The notes under the pieces were generated by a model. The model saw nothing but the letters and a program-made list of their open reading frames with translations, was not told the DNA's origin and ran no database searches. The translations under genes and the position numbers were made by a program. This document shows, piece by piece, positions 10,795-22,082 of a DNA stretch of 64,000 nt; position 1 is the first letter of the stretch; every line of letters begins with the position of its first letter. Origin of the DNA: Progne subis subis (lineage: Eukaryota; Chordata; Aves; Passeriformes; Hirundinidae). The stretch covers positions 30,675 through 94,674 of the forward strand of contig JAKJHU010001068.1 of NCBI GenBank assembly GCA_022316685.1. The letters run 5' to 3'.

Positions 10795-12414
10795 TTGGGA
10801 GGGATCGTACTGGTGATGTTCATAAAGCACACCTACGAAACAAAAGCCTGTGCTAACTGCTACCATCCAGTGTACGATGGAGAGGATCTCAGATCCTTAT
10901 TCAGGGTCCATACTAACGTGAACCCAAACTGCTTTGTCCACTCCCAGTTGAATACTTGGATAGAAAAGTTTATTGGACCACAAAAAACACAGCTAGTTAT
11001 GCACAGCGCCTATTTGGGGAATGTCCTATAGGAGATAGTTGGTTATGCTTTGAGGCAGATCACACAGGGTTAAGAGATATAATAAAAGAAAAAGTGTTGA
11101 CAACAAAATTTGAAAAAGGCCTAGTTATCCCATCAGGAAAAAACCTGTTCATTGACTTAGTAGAAAGGATCAGTCGAGAATTAAATTTAACCGAGTGGCA
11201 GATATGTGGAGGTACACAAATGTCCGAAATATGGCCTTGGGAGGGAATTAGCTTAAGCCCTCTAGAAATTCTAAAATGGAAGCAAACTGAACAGAATACA
11301 TGAAGTCTAAGAACAAGAGGAAGAGAGAAGTGGGATCTCAAATCTAAAAACATTGGGGAAGAATGTATCATGAGGACAGGAACCAGGTATCAAACCCGTG
11401 TAGGAAAATTAATGTGTAAGAGGTATATAATAGTGATAAACTCAAGTGCTAAATGGGTTCCCAAAGGGCCTAACAAGTATTGGTCAACTGAGAACACGGA
11501 AAAATGTATCTATAATGAGAGGTATGAATTATATATATGAATGTATTGATAAAGCTATAAATCCTTTTTGGGGAATAAAAGAACTGTCTCGGTTTTGGCA
11601 ACAGCCTTTTGAAACTAGGGAAGCTAACTGGGAAGCTCCAAATCACCTGTTCTGGATCTGTGGGGATACTGCTTATACAAAATTGCCTGGGGATTGGTCG
11701 GGAAGCTGTACAACAGGGATCATAAAGCCAGCTTTCTTCCTATTACCCAAGAGATTAGGAGCACACCTAGGAGTCCCAGTATATGATAATCTGGGAAAAG
11801 TTGAACGAAAGAAAAGAGATACTCTGAAAATCGGTGGAGACCAAAAATGGAAAGGAAAAATATGGACCCCAGCAGAAATCGTTAAAACCTATGGACCAGC
11901 TGCTTGGGTGCAGGACGGGTCCTGGGGGTATCGCACTCCAATCTACATGTTAAATAGGATCATTAGGCTCCAAGCTGTCCTAGAAATGGTATCTAACCAA
12001 ACAGCTCTAGCATTAGACCACATCAGCGAGCAACTAACACAAACAAGAGCTGTAATATACCAAATATGTCTTGCTGTAGACTACCTTTTAGCAGATGAAG
12101 GAGGAATCTGTGGTAAATTTAATTTTTCTGAATGTTGTTTAGAAATTGATGATAAAAGTGCAGTAATTAAAAACATTTCAAAAGAAATCAGAAAGTTAGC
12201 CTATGTGGGAAATCAAGAGTGGACTCCTCTAATGGACACCAACTGGAGGAATAGTTTTTGGTCATTCAAGGCGGATTGGTGGAAGAAAGCTGGGTTTATG
12301 ATAATTTGTTCAATCACCGGGTTAATGTTTTTACCCTGTCTAATCCCATATCTAATTCGAACAATTACCTCCACAGTCCAAGCCAGTATCCAGACCCCTA
12401 AAGCAACCATCTAA
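10795..12414 (+). pseudogene. Gamma-type env pseudogene
   Basis: Fragments: 10795-11031, then about 10950-11303 one frame over (surface subunit), a stop at 11301-11303, then 11446-12414 (322 codons open: end of surface subunit plus transmembrane subunit). A furin-type site RKKR is at 11806-11817. The ectodomain carries a Cys cluster, C-x7-CC (~12109-12138). A membrane anchor lies near 12291-12360 and a short tail ends at 12414. Env mediates receptor binding and membrane fusion; this copy is interrupted by at least three breaks and its N-terminus is unclear. Confidence 0.85.
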
Positions 12415-12560
12415 AACAAACCAAAATGATGGTGATAGAAAGTCAAGAACCCGAACATGAGAATGCCAAAGAAATATATGAGAAGTTCCAAAAATGTAGA
12501 AAAATTTATTTTCAAGAAGAAGATATAACAAATTGATGCGAGCTAAAGCTCAATCAAAGA

Positions 12561-12574
12561 AATAGAGGGGGGAG
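12561..12574 (+). promoter_or_regulatory. Polypurine tract of the class I ERV
   Basis: aatagaggggggag immediately before the 3' LTR, where plus-strand DNA synthesis would be primed. Confidence 0.7.
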
Positions 12575-12575
12575 T

Positions 12576-13182
12576 TGTTATAAACAAGTTCTATTCAAAT
12601 GATCTATGTTTTAGTTACTTAATTGTTAAGTAATTCCATTAAGATTGTTAATGCTAGTTCTGTATAAAGAATTTGCCTTATTCCTGTTTTAATATTGATT
12701 CATCACCTTATTTACTTCTTTGTTAATTAAGAATTCACCTTCTTACCTGTATCTCTGCTCCCATTCGTCGGATAGTGTCTGAATATGCAAATAAAAAAAA
12801 CACTGGAATTCTGGGAACGACTCAAGAACAAGAGACTCTGAAAAGCAGGGAACCAAAGTAGAATCCAGGACTGACGTTGCACTTTAGAGTAGTGCAAGGG
12901 GTACGGGGGTCCGCCGAAGCAGCTTTATTTAGTCGCCGTAACCAGAGGAGGAGTCCTCCATCGCTGGATGACCCCTGATCAGCAAAGCGAAAGGGACTCC
13001 CCGGCAAGGGGAAAAAGCCTGCAAGGGGTGTGGGAGTCCCAGCTTCACTATGGAGTGAAGTTGTGTGTACCTCCTCCTCCGCGTTGCCAAGTGAGCAAGC
13101 AAGCTCCTTCAGGGCCAAGCTTGATAATAAAGAAACATACAAAAGAGCAAGTCTCTGACTCTCTCTTTTTTCCAAAACGATT
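12576..13182 (+). repeat. 3' LTR of the class I ERV
   Basis: Starts TGTTATAAACAAG, co-linear with the 5' LTR through tatgcaaataaaa and gagcaagtctc. An AATAAA polyadenylation signal is at 13126-13131. It is strongly diverged from the 5' LTR, including a deletion in the GC-rich part of U3. The right boundary is uncertain by several bases. Confidence 0.82.
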
Positions 13183-13475
13183 TGGGCCAAGGCCACCCCA
13201 ATTTACACCGAGGGGTGGGCTGAAAAGGCATTTATGGTCCTGCCTGGGGTTTTTTTTTGTGATTCTGGACTGCTAGAGTGCTCCAATCTCTGATGTTTCT
13301 GTGAGTTCTTCCTCCCTCATCAGCTCAGCCTTGAACATCGAACACCACAAGCTACAGAGAGAGAGACAAAGACTCCAAGCAGATTTAACTCTTTCTTAGC
13401 AACATGAAGCTTCCAGAGCTTAGCCCTTCTCTGAGAGAGTAAGGAAAGACAGAGTGAACATAAAGAACCACAGGA
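13183..13475. other. Spacer between the two ERVs
   Basis: About 290 bp with no recognised gene. It may be host sequence or an unrecognised old element. Confidence 0.4.
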
Positions 13476-13480
13476 TGGAG
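13476..13480. repeat. Left target-site duplication of the young ERV
   Basis: tggag directly before the 5' LTR, repeated exactly at 20316-20320 after the 3' LTR. A 5-bp duplication flanking both ends shows a single intact integration. Confidence 0.88.
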
Positions 13481-14137
13481 TGTCCTGGGGTGACTGTGTA
13501 TCCCCAATCGTCTGTTAGGTGCAGGGGGGAGGGCAAGCGCGGTTTGTTTTTCCCCAGGAAAACTCTGCTCATCCGAGTGACCTTGAAGCGGGGGAGCTGG
13601 AACTCGGCGAGACTGAAGAAGCTCTGTTGTTTTTCTCGGGCAGTTAGTTTAGTTTAGTGCTAGCATAGTGTTAGATGCTGTAGAATAGCTGAAGCTTTTT
13701 GCTTTTTTTGCTTTCTTCTTTTTTTCTTTTTTTTCTTTCCTTTTTTTTTTCTTTTTTTTTTGCCCTCTCCTCGGAACTGTTCCAACCTCTCCGGACTGAG
13801 GACCTGGGGAAGCACCGGGGGGCCTCCACAGGGGACCCACCCCACCGAGACCACCAAGACCAGCCCTGCACATCTTTTTTTTTCCAACGTCAGCGGAGAG
13901 AGAGTGGTGGAGCACACTGACAATCTTCAAGAGGAGAGACTTTCTTTAAGTTTGTTATCCCTCCGTAAGCGGCACGAAGCTCTTGTCATCGAGTATTGTG
14001 CTGGGAGTGCTTTGCCTGTGTAATCAACAGGTTTTTTCCACTTCTCTCTGAGGAAGTTTTTTCCTGAACCGGTTGGGGGAGGGGAGAGGGGGGCCCCTTG
14101 GGAGGATTTCTCCCAAAATCTGCCTGAAACCACCACA
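13481..14137 (+). repeat. 5' LTR of the young ERV
   Basis: TGTCCTGGGG...CACCACA. Contains a long polypyrimidine tract (~13698-13763). At the site where the 3' LTR has AATAAA, this copy has aatcaa (~14021-14026), so its polyadenylation signal is changed. Confidence 0.93.
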
Positions 14138-14144
14138 AACTTCC

Positions 14145-14162
14145 TGGCGCCCAAACGTGTGG
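14145..14162 (+). promoter_or_regulatory. Primer binding site, tRNA-Lys-like
   Basis: tggcgcccaaacgtgtgg, 7 bases after the 5' LTR. It begins like the lysine-tRNA primer site of class II retroviruses but with an extra A in the A run. The tRNA assignment is inferred. Confidence 0.65.
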
Positions 14163-14202
14163 CTCGAAGCCTTAACTGATTAGTATTTAGCGGTCAGTAA
14201 AT

Positions 14203-16140
14203 ATGCTGTTTGAACTCATGTCTCTTGGGGTGGGGGCCTTGATGTGTTTTGGATCCTTAGGCTTCTTTGAGGTCTTAATACCTTTGTGGTCCTTAGGTTT
14301 ATTTGCATATCCAGAGATAGCCCCAATATTGTCATTAATACACAGTTTTTACAGTAGAGGGACGCGGATTAGAGTAGCTATTGGCCTTGGCTTAATGATA
14401 ATAATTTGTAGGAAGTTTATAAAGGTGCTGAGGTCTGTTCCTTCTATGTATGGGTCATGGTTATGGTTATTCACCCTGTTTGTGGGAGGAGGAGCAGAGG
14501 ATGAAGCGTTGCAGTCTTTTGTTTCCTTCTCCTCTAAATCGGTTAAATCATTTCTGGAGAATGTTGAGTTTCCCCTGAGTGTTAAAGAGACCATCTTTCT
14601 GGTATGTCATCTGGTAAGCCTCCTCTATACAGTCTGCAGCTTCTCTAAAATATGGGCTGAGATTTCTAGAGGGGCTGATGAAACTCCTGACCCAGGCAGA
14701 GGAAATCCTGAGTGGTGTGGAGAATGGGAGGATATGGGCCAACTCCTCAAGGAATTCTCTGACCCTGTAGTCTGGGATTTTCCACGGGAACAAATTCAGA
14801 ATCCAGTGGAGCTGGGGAAATACCTGAAAGAGAGGTACCATGATGGCTCTAAGGGGGAGAAGGTCGCTGCAGTAAGCTGGGCCCTGGCATATGCTTATCG
14901 CACATTGCTAGAGACTGTAGGGCAGCAGACAGAGGCAGGGGGGAAGGGATACAAATGAACAGCTACCCCAGTCACTCAGGCTGCCGCCAACACCCCAGTT
15001 ATGAATCCAGCAGCTAAACCAGACAGTAAACCTAAGCCCCTGGCAGTTGCTCCAGCAAAGAAGCACACACATAAAACCGATCGACCAGTGGACGATGATG
15101 ACCCAAGAGAAGGACCTTCACCAAAATCAGAAGCCAAATCTTCCAGCACAGGATCAGAAGCCAATATTGACTCCTTTTCCCTGAAGGACCTTCGAGGCCT
15201 AAGAAAAGATTACCGGCGACAACCTGATGAATCTATAATTAGTTGGTTAGTCCGTCTTTGGGATGCCGCAGGTGAGGCTACAATTCTGGATGGCACTGAA
15301 GCGAGGCATCTGGGATCCCTGTCACATGATCCAGTCATCGACCAGGAGATGATGAGAGAGGCTAGTCCTTGCAGTCTCTGGATACGGGTCCTAGGAAGCG
15401 TGGCAGAAAGATACTTATGTGCAGATGATCTCTATATGCAGCAAACCCCATGGAAGACCATAGAACAAGGGATTCAACGCTTGAGAGAAATGGCAGTGGC
15501 AGAGATGGTTTTCTCAGATGACATAAACATTAGGAACCCAGACTTGGTATCATGTACATCTGTGATGTGGCGAAAACTTATACGACTCGGGCCATTAGAA
15601 TACGCTTCTGCTTTAGCCGTAATGAAGCGGGAGGACATGGAGGAAACTGTGCTTGATATGGCGAAGAAGCTCCGAGCATATGCAGATGCTGTGCATGGCC
15701 CAACACACGCCAGAATCGCAGCTGTGGAAACACGTCTACAGAAACTAGAGGATAAGATAGATAAGAATCATAAGAAACTCAGGGAGGAGATTAGAGAGGA
15801 CCTTCTCCAAATCTCAGCAGTGCAGATCAGAGGTTCTGGTACCCAACATAGACGCTCCCCGGGTAGGGAGAGAGGGTACACTCCACGCGCTGAGCTGTGG
15901 TTCTTCCTGCGGGATTGCGGAGAAAATATGAACAGATGGGATAGAAAATCTATGGCTGCCCTGGCACAACGGGTGCGTGAATTGAAGGAAGTCAAGACTC
16001 AAAGAGGGAGTTTCACCAAAAGGGAAGCGGCTCCAGTTGCCCGTAGCCGAACTGCCAGGTATGACGATGATGACATGTCCGACCCCCTTGAAGGAACCTC
16101 TAAGGCATATGCTCAAGGAAAGAAAGATAACCAGGCTTAG
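14203..16140 (+). pseudogene. gag of the young ERV, one internal stop
   Basis: Two open stretches in one frame, 14203-14958 and 14959-16140, split only by TGA 14956-14958. The N-terminus is unusual: no Gly at position 2, and roughly residues 1-95 hold several hydrophobic segments (e.g. FEVLIPLWSLGLFAYPEIA, then VAIGLGLMIIICRK). The middle has an Arg/Asp-rich linker (DRPVDDDDPREGPSPK) and a capsid-like helical region. The C-terminal third has a coiled coil (RLQKLEDKIDKNHKK) and basic stretches. I see no CCHC zinc knuckle. It ends at TAG 16138-16140, and pol follows in the same frame. The TGA may be CGA decayed by CpG deamination. Confidence 0.85.
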
Positions 16141-19100
16141 AGGGGCCCTGCCTCTAGCCAGGTAGAGGCTAGGGAAAACCGTGTATTTTGGACTGTGTGG
16201 ATTCGTTGGCCTGGCACATCAGAACCACAAAGATATGAGGCCTTGGTTGATACTGGTGCGCAGTGCACATTAATGCCATCAAGACAGGTAGGGGCAGAAT
16301 CTGTCTCTATTGCTGGTGTGACGGGGGGATCACAGGATTTTACTGTGGTAGAAGCAGATGTGAGCCTAACTGGAAAGGAGTGGGAGAAACACCCTATTGT
16401 GACTGGCCCAGAGGCCCCATGTATTTTGGGCATAGACTTCCTCCGAAGCGGGTATTTCAAAGACCCGAAAGGACTCAGGTGGGCATTCGGGATAGCGGCT
16501 GTAGTAACAGAGGGCATCCGGCAATTGAACACCTTGCCTGGACTGTCCAAGAATCCTTCTGCAGTAGGACTCTTGAAAGTACAAGAACAACGGGTACCAA
16601 TTGCCACTTCTATAGTACACCGCCGACAGTATAGAACCACTCGAGATGCTGTGATTCCCATTCATAAGATGATTCAAGAGCTGGAGAGCCAAGGGGTGGT
16701 TAGTAAAAACCCACTCACCCTTCAACAGCCCCATTTGGCCTGTGCGCAAATCTGAAGGAGAATGGAGATTGACTGTGGACTACCGTGCATTGAATGAGGT
16801 GACACCACCACTGAGTGCTGCTGTGCCAGACATGTTGGAGCTCCAGTATGAGCTGGAGTCCAAGGCAGCAAAATGGTATGCCACAGTTGATATTGCCAAT
16901 GCATTTTTCTCCATTCCTTTGGCAGCAGAATGCAGGCCTCAGTTTGCCTTCACATGGAGGGGCGTGCAGTACACCTGGAACCGACTGCCCCAGGGGTGGA
17001 AGCACAGTCCTACCATCTGCCATGGACTGATCCAAGCTGCACTGGAAAAGGGTGAGGCTCCGGAGCACCTACAGTATATCGATGACATCATTGTGTGGGG
17101 GAACACGGCAATGGAAGTCTTTGAGAAAGGAGAGAAGATCATCCAAATTCTCCTGAAAGCTGGTTTTGCCATCAAGCAGAGCAAGGTCAAGGGACCTGCC
17201 CGAGAGATCCAGTTCCTGGGAGTAAAGTGGCAAGATGGACGGCGGCAGATTCCTACTGATGTCATCAACAAGATCACAGCGATGTCTCCACCAACCAATA
17301 AGAAGGAGACACAAGCTTTCCTAGGTGCTATAGGTTTCTGGAGGATGCATATTCCCGAGTATAGTCAAATTGTGAGCCCTCTTTACCTGGTCACCCGAAA
17401 AAAGAATGATTTCCACTGGGGCCCTGAGCAGCAACAAACCTTTGCCCAGATCAAGGAGGAGATCGCTCATGCAGTAGCCCTTGGCCCAGTCAGGACGGGA
17501 CCAGATGTGAAGAACGTGCTCTACTCAGCAGCCAGGAACAATGGCCTGTCCTGGAGCCTTTGGCAGAAGGTGCCTGGTGAGACTCGAGGCCGACCACTAG
17601 GATTTTGGAGTCGAAGCTACAGAGGGTCTGAAGCCAATTACACCCCAACTGAGAAGGAAATCTTAGCTGCCTATGAAGGAGTTCAAGCCACCTCGGAGGT
17701 GATTGGTACAGAGGCGCAACTCCTCCTGGCACCCTGACTGCCTGTGCTGGGGTGGATGTTCAAAGGGGAGGTTCCCTCCACCCATCATGCCACTGATGCC
17801 ACATGGAGCAAGTGGATTGCTCTTATTACGCAGCGCGCCCGTATGGGTAAACTGAATCGCCCTGGGATTTTGGAAATAATTACCAATTGGCCTGAGGGTG
17901 AAAATTTTGGCCTCACAGATGAAGAACAAGAGCAAGTGACACGTGCAGAAGAGGCTCCACCATACAACCAATTGCCAGCAGAGGAGACGCATTATGCCCT
18001 TTTCACTGACGGTTCCTGTCGTATTGTAGGGATGAACCGGAAGTGGAAAGCAGCTGTATGGAGCCCCACACGACAGGTTGCAGAAGCCACTGAAGGAGAA
18101 GGTGGATCAAGTCAACTTGCAGAACTCAAGGCTGTTCAATTGGCCTTGGATATTGCTGAAAGAGAGGGGTGGCCGAGGCTCTACCTCTATACTGATTCGT
18201 GGATGGTAGCCAATGCTCTGTGGGGATGGCTGAAGAGGTGGAAAGAGGCTAATTGGCAGCGTGGAGGGAAACCAATTTGGGCTGCTGAGGAGTGGAAAGA
18301 CATTGCTACCAGGGTAGGGAGACTACCTGTGAAAGTCCGCCACGTAGATGCCCACATCCCCAAGAGCAGAGCTAATGAAGAGCATCGAAACAACGAGCAG
18401 GTAGATCGGGCAGCAAAAATAGAAGTGTCAAAGATAGACTTAGATTGGGAACACAAGGGAGAGTTGTTCCTAGCTCGATGGGCCCATGATGCCTCAGGTC
18501 ACCAGGGCAGAGATGCCACCTATAAGTGGGCACGAGACCAAGGGGTGGATCTAACCATGGACAGTATTTCTCACGTTATCCATGACTGTGAGATGTGTGC
18601 TGCCATCAAACAGGCCAAGCGGGTGAAGCCGCTATGGTATGGCGGGCGATGGTCCAAGTATAAGTATGGGGAAGCCTGGCAGATTGACTACATCACCCTT
18701 CCCCAAACCCGCCAAGGCAAGCGCTACGTGCTCACAATGGTGGAAGCCACCACGGGGTGGCTGGAGACCTACCCTGTGCCTCACGCTACTGCCCGGAACA
18801 CCATCCTGGGCCTAGAGAAGCAAGTCCTGTGGAGACATGGTACCCCTGAGAGGATTGAGTCAGACAACGGGACTCATTTCAAGAACAGCCTTATTAACAC
18901 CTGGGCTAGGGAACATGGCATTGAGTGGGTGTACCATATTCCCTACCATGCACCTGCTGCAGGCAAAGTTGAGAGGCACAATGCATTGTTAAAAACCCAG
19001 TTGAAAGCATTGGGGGGGGGGATCTTTCAAGAATTGGGAGCAGCACTTAGCAAAGGCCACCTGGTTGCTCAACACCCGAGGCTCCACCAACCGAGCAGGA

Positions 19101-19322
19101 CCCGCCCAGGCTGAGCCTCTGCATACAACAGATGGAGATAAAGTCCCAGTGGTGCATGTCAGAGGTCTGTTAGGAAAGACAGTGTGGATCAGGTCTGCCT
19201 CAAATACAGACAAACCCATTCGTGGGGTTGTCTTTGCTCAGGGACCAGGTTGCACATGGTGGATAATGCAGAAAGATGGAACAACTCGATGTGTACCTCA
19301 GGGAGATCTGATTGTTGGGTGA
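16141..19322 (+). pseudogene. pol of the young ERV (protease, RT, RNase H, integrase), lightly broken
   Basis: Continues in gag's frame after TAG 16138-16140. Protease: ALVDTGAQCTLMPS. A frameshift near 16715 moves RT to the frame open 16742-17737, with VDIANAF, LPQGW and YIDD (17075-17086). TGA 17735-17737 is in frame with the next stretch, to 19114: RNase H (LFTDGSC, YTDSW), integrase zinc domain (H-x4-H and CEMC) and DDE core (WQIDY, ESDNGTHF, GKVERHN). A run of ten G (19012-19021) coincides with the last frameshift; the C-terminal domain then runs to 19322. Pol would copy and integrate the element. Confidence 0.88.
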
Positions 19323-19656
19323 GAATAATTTGTAAACATCACTGTTTGCTGAATGCTATTGCCATTGTCTGTACATTAAACCATGCAGAATGAAATAGAA
19401 GGAAACGTGTAAGTGAGAGGGTATGTGTTAAGTGTTGAAGGTATGAGCAAGTGTTGAAGGTATGAGTAAGTGAGAGAGGAATCCTGCTGCCCTGCAGCCT
19501 GGGGCCTGGATTCAGTGGCTCAGTGTGGAACATGACAGGAGCATGACAGGTATTGCTTGTATTGTTTTTTTTATGGGAAGAATAGATGGAAGTTTTATGT
19601 GGAATATACATTGGTTCTGTCTGTAAGTCAACGATATGGGGATAAGGGGTGGAAGA
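19323..19656 (+). other. 3' untranslated region of the young ERV
   Basis: About 330 bp between pol and the 3' LTR, so there is no room for env. It ends in a purine-rich stretch (ggggataaggggtggaaga, 19638-19656), the likely polypurine tract. Confidence 0.75.
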
Positions 19657-20315
19657 TGTCCTGGGGTGACTGTGTATCCCCAATCGTCTGTTGGGTGCAG
19701 GGAGGAGGGCAAGCGCGGTTTGTTTTTCCCCAGGAAAACTCTGCTCATCCGAGTGACCTTGAAGCGGGGGAGCTGGAACTCGGCGAGACTGAAGAAGCTC
19801 TGTTGTTTTTCTCGGGCAGTTAGTTTAGTTTAGTGCTAGCATAGTGTTAGATGCTGTAGAATAGCTGAAGCTTTTTGCTTTTTTTGCTTTCTTCTTTTTT
19901 TCTTTTTTTCTTTCCTTTTTTTTTTTCTTTTTTTTTTTGCCCTCTCCTCGGAACTGTTCCAACCTCTCCGGACTGAGGACCTGGGGAAGCACCGGGGGGC
20001 CTCCACAGGGGACCCACCCAACCGAGACCACCAAGACCAGCCCTGCACATCTTTTTTTTTCCAACGTCAGCGGAGAGAGAGTGGTGGAGCACACTGACAA
20101 TCTTCAAGAGGAGAGACTTTCTTTAAGTTTGTTATCCCTCCGTAAGCGGCACGAAGCTCTTGTCATCGGGTATTGTGCTGGGAGTGCTTTGCCTGTGTAA
20201 TAAACAGGTTTTTTCCACTTCTCTCTGAGGAAGTTTTTTTCCTGAACCGGTTGGGGGAGGGGAGAGGGGGGGCCCTTGGGAGGATTTCTCCCAAAATCTG
20301 CCTGAAACCACCACA
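19657..20315 (+). repeat. 3' LTR of the young ERV
   Basis: Near-identical to 13481-14137. It keeps AATAAA in the context gtgtaataaacagg (~20197-20210). Confidence 0.93.
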
Positions 20316-20320
20316 TGGAG
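20316..20320. repeat. Right target-site duplication of the young ERV
   Basis: tggag, identical to 13476-13480. Confidence 0.88.
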
Positions 20321-21892
20321 TCAGTAAAGCAAGAGTGAAAAGCCTATTGGGACAGAGGGTTGAAGAGTTGGTTGCTCTATTCTTACTTGAGCCATGGAAA
20401 TGAACTCTATATTTAGGTCATTCTTTTAAATCATGGGAAGATATTCATTTGGGGAGATGATTGTTTTAAATTGTGTGTAGATTTAAGCGAAGGTGTTTGT
20501 GATGAACTAAGTAATATCCTATAAGATGCTTGAACAGACATAATGATAAGAAGCCCCCTTGCGCCAGTGAAGAAGTGAGAAGATATCTCTGTACCTTGAG
20601 GTGAAGAATCCTGTACTTTGGAGTTATTCATCTTTAAAAGGTGACATCCCCAGTATGCAAAAGTCTAAGACCCATGACCCATAAGCAGCTTGGGAAACTG
20701 CTCCTGGGAGGGTCACAAAAGCAGGTTTCTCCAGGCGGTTGTTTTTGTTACAGTTTAAAACCAGTTTAAAAAGAGAACTGTTCTAAGTTGCCAGTGGGAT
20801 CCATGACTCTAAAAGATACTCTTCTCCTAATGAATTGATGAAAGACTATTGTCAGATAGTGAAACTGACTGAAAATTACAAGTTTTGTCTCTTTATGTTG
20901 TTTTGTAAGAAAGTGAACAGTTTGCAAGGGGAGGGAAAAGTGTTTTTGAAGTTTCATTCCATTTTAGGTTTTTGTCCCAACTTTCTTTGTTTTTCTATTT
21001 TTTTAGTGTATGTTAATTTTAAGGTTGAGCCTGTTTTGTTTTTCTCCTAGTCTCTCTCCCACAAAAAGAGTAAGTACCAAGACCAAAATTTAGTGAACGT
21101 GAAACCACTATATTAATTGGTGTTTCTGCCTGGTTTGAAATTAAAACTATGGCAGGGTGTTCAGCTGGGGCAGGGTCTGGATGGGAAACCACACAAGGGG
21201 CAGCTGAGGGCACTTGGTGTGTTCAGCTGGGGCAGGGAAGACTGAGGTCAGAGCTCCCCAGGTTCTGCAGCTCCCATCTCTGCTCAGGGATAGGGACAGC
21301 ACCCAGGGAAATGGCTGGAGCTGGGCCCAAGGGAGGTCAAGTTCTAGAGAATTTAAACTCTGATGATTAAATTCCAAGTTAAGATGAGTAAATGCATTGG
21401 GATCCTTTAGCACTAAATCACAGTGGTATTGTTTAGATGCTGAAAAGATAAACCAAAAAATCAGTAATTTAGTATTATTTCCAAAATTATTGTAGGTGTC
21501 TGACTTAATATCTTTCGACATATACTTTTTAAGTGTTTTACCCGTGCATTTATAAATTTCTCTTTTGCTTTAAAAACAGCAGAACCAGGTATTTGATATT
21601 TAGAATCCTCGTAATTGTTCTTGGAATTTTTCTTTGGATGAGGATTTTGGCGTGGATGATACTTTGTGAAACAGTCCCAGGTCTGGATCTCGTTCATCAC
21701 AGATCTTGAAAAGAATTGTGCCTTGGCTTCCAAATAGGGCCATGGAATTTTGCAAAGGATGAATTGGAAGTATAAAGTGTATGTATATTTAAATATAGGT
21801 TCTTTTAAATATGCAGAGCTTCCATAAGAATCAGGTTTGTACATACTGCATTAATTGTAAGTGTAAATTTAATATCTGTTATAGGCAATGCG
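20321..21892. other. No recognised gene
   Basis: AT-rich intergenic or intronic DNA. The only coding-looking stretch is a minus-strand open frame near 21540-21700, listed as a weak finding. Confidence 0.4.
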
Positions 21893-22082
21893 TCATAGAA
21901 TAACAGAATCCCAGAATGGTTTGGGTTGGAAGGGACCTTAAATTCCATCCAGAGCCATGGGTAGCGGCACCTTCCGCTGTCCCAGGCTGCTCCAAGCCCC
22001 AGTGTCCAACCTGTCCTGGGGCACTGCCAGGGGATGCAGGAGCAGCCACAGCTGCTCTGGGCACCCTGTGCCAGGGCCTCAC
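21893..22082 (-). mobile_element. CR1 LINE 3' fragment
   Basis: The reverse complement carries the typical avian CR1 end (aaggtcccttccaaccc, then attct repeats). Strongly 5'-truncated. Confidence 0.82.

Larger units (their letters stand above)
2378..13182 (+). mobile_element. Old class I (gammaretrovirus-like) ERV, LTR-gag-pol-env-LTR
   Basis: About 10.8 kb with paired LTRs, a Pro-type primer site, a gag with one CCHC knuckle, a pol that follows gag in frame behind a TAG, and a gamma-type env. Order and motifs place it among gammaretrovirus-like ERVs. It is defective: I count more than a dozen in-frame stops or frameshifts, plus a solo LTR inserted between pol and env. The two LTRs differ at well over one base in ten by eye, and I see no target-site duplication (flanks ...tcagat and ttgggc...). 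That suggests great age, or recombination between two proviruses. It lies next to SYCP1 exons, antisense to that gene. Confidence 0.92.
13481..20315 (+). mobile_element. Young env-less ERV, ERV-L-like (LTR-gag-pol-LTR)
   Basis: A 6.8-kb provirus with 657- and 659-bp LTRs, a 5-bp target duplication, a primer site, gag and pol, and no env. By eye the LTRs differ at about six substitutions plus homopolymer length changes (about 1 percent), so insertion is recent. Pol carries a DTGA protease, YIDD RT, RNase H and a DDE integrase. Lack of env and the overall pol style suggest class III (ERV-L-like). The primer site is Lys-like, which is more typical of class II. Breaks are few: two TGA stops that could be CpG decay, one RT frameshift and one G-run frameshift. 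Confidence 0.93.

Noticed and set aside
13649..13930. Lys-rich minus-strand frames in the LTRs (also 19825-20107)
   Set aside because: Reverse reading of the LTR polypyrimidine tract.
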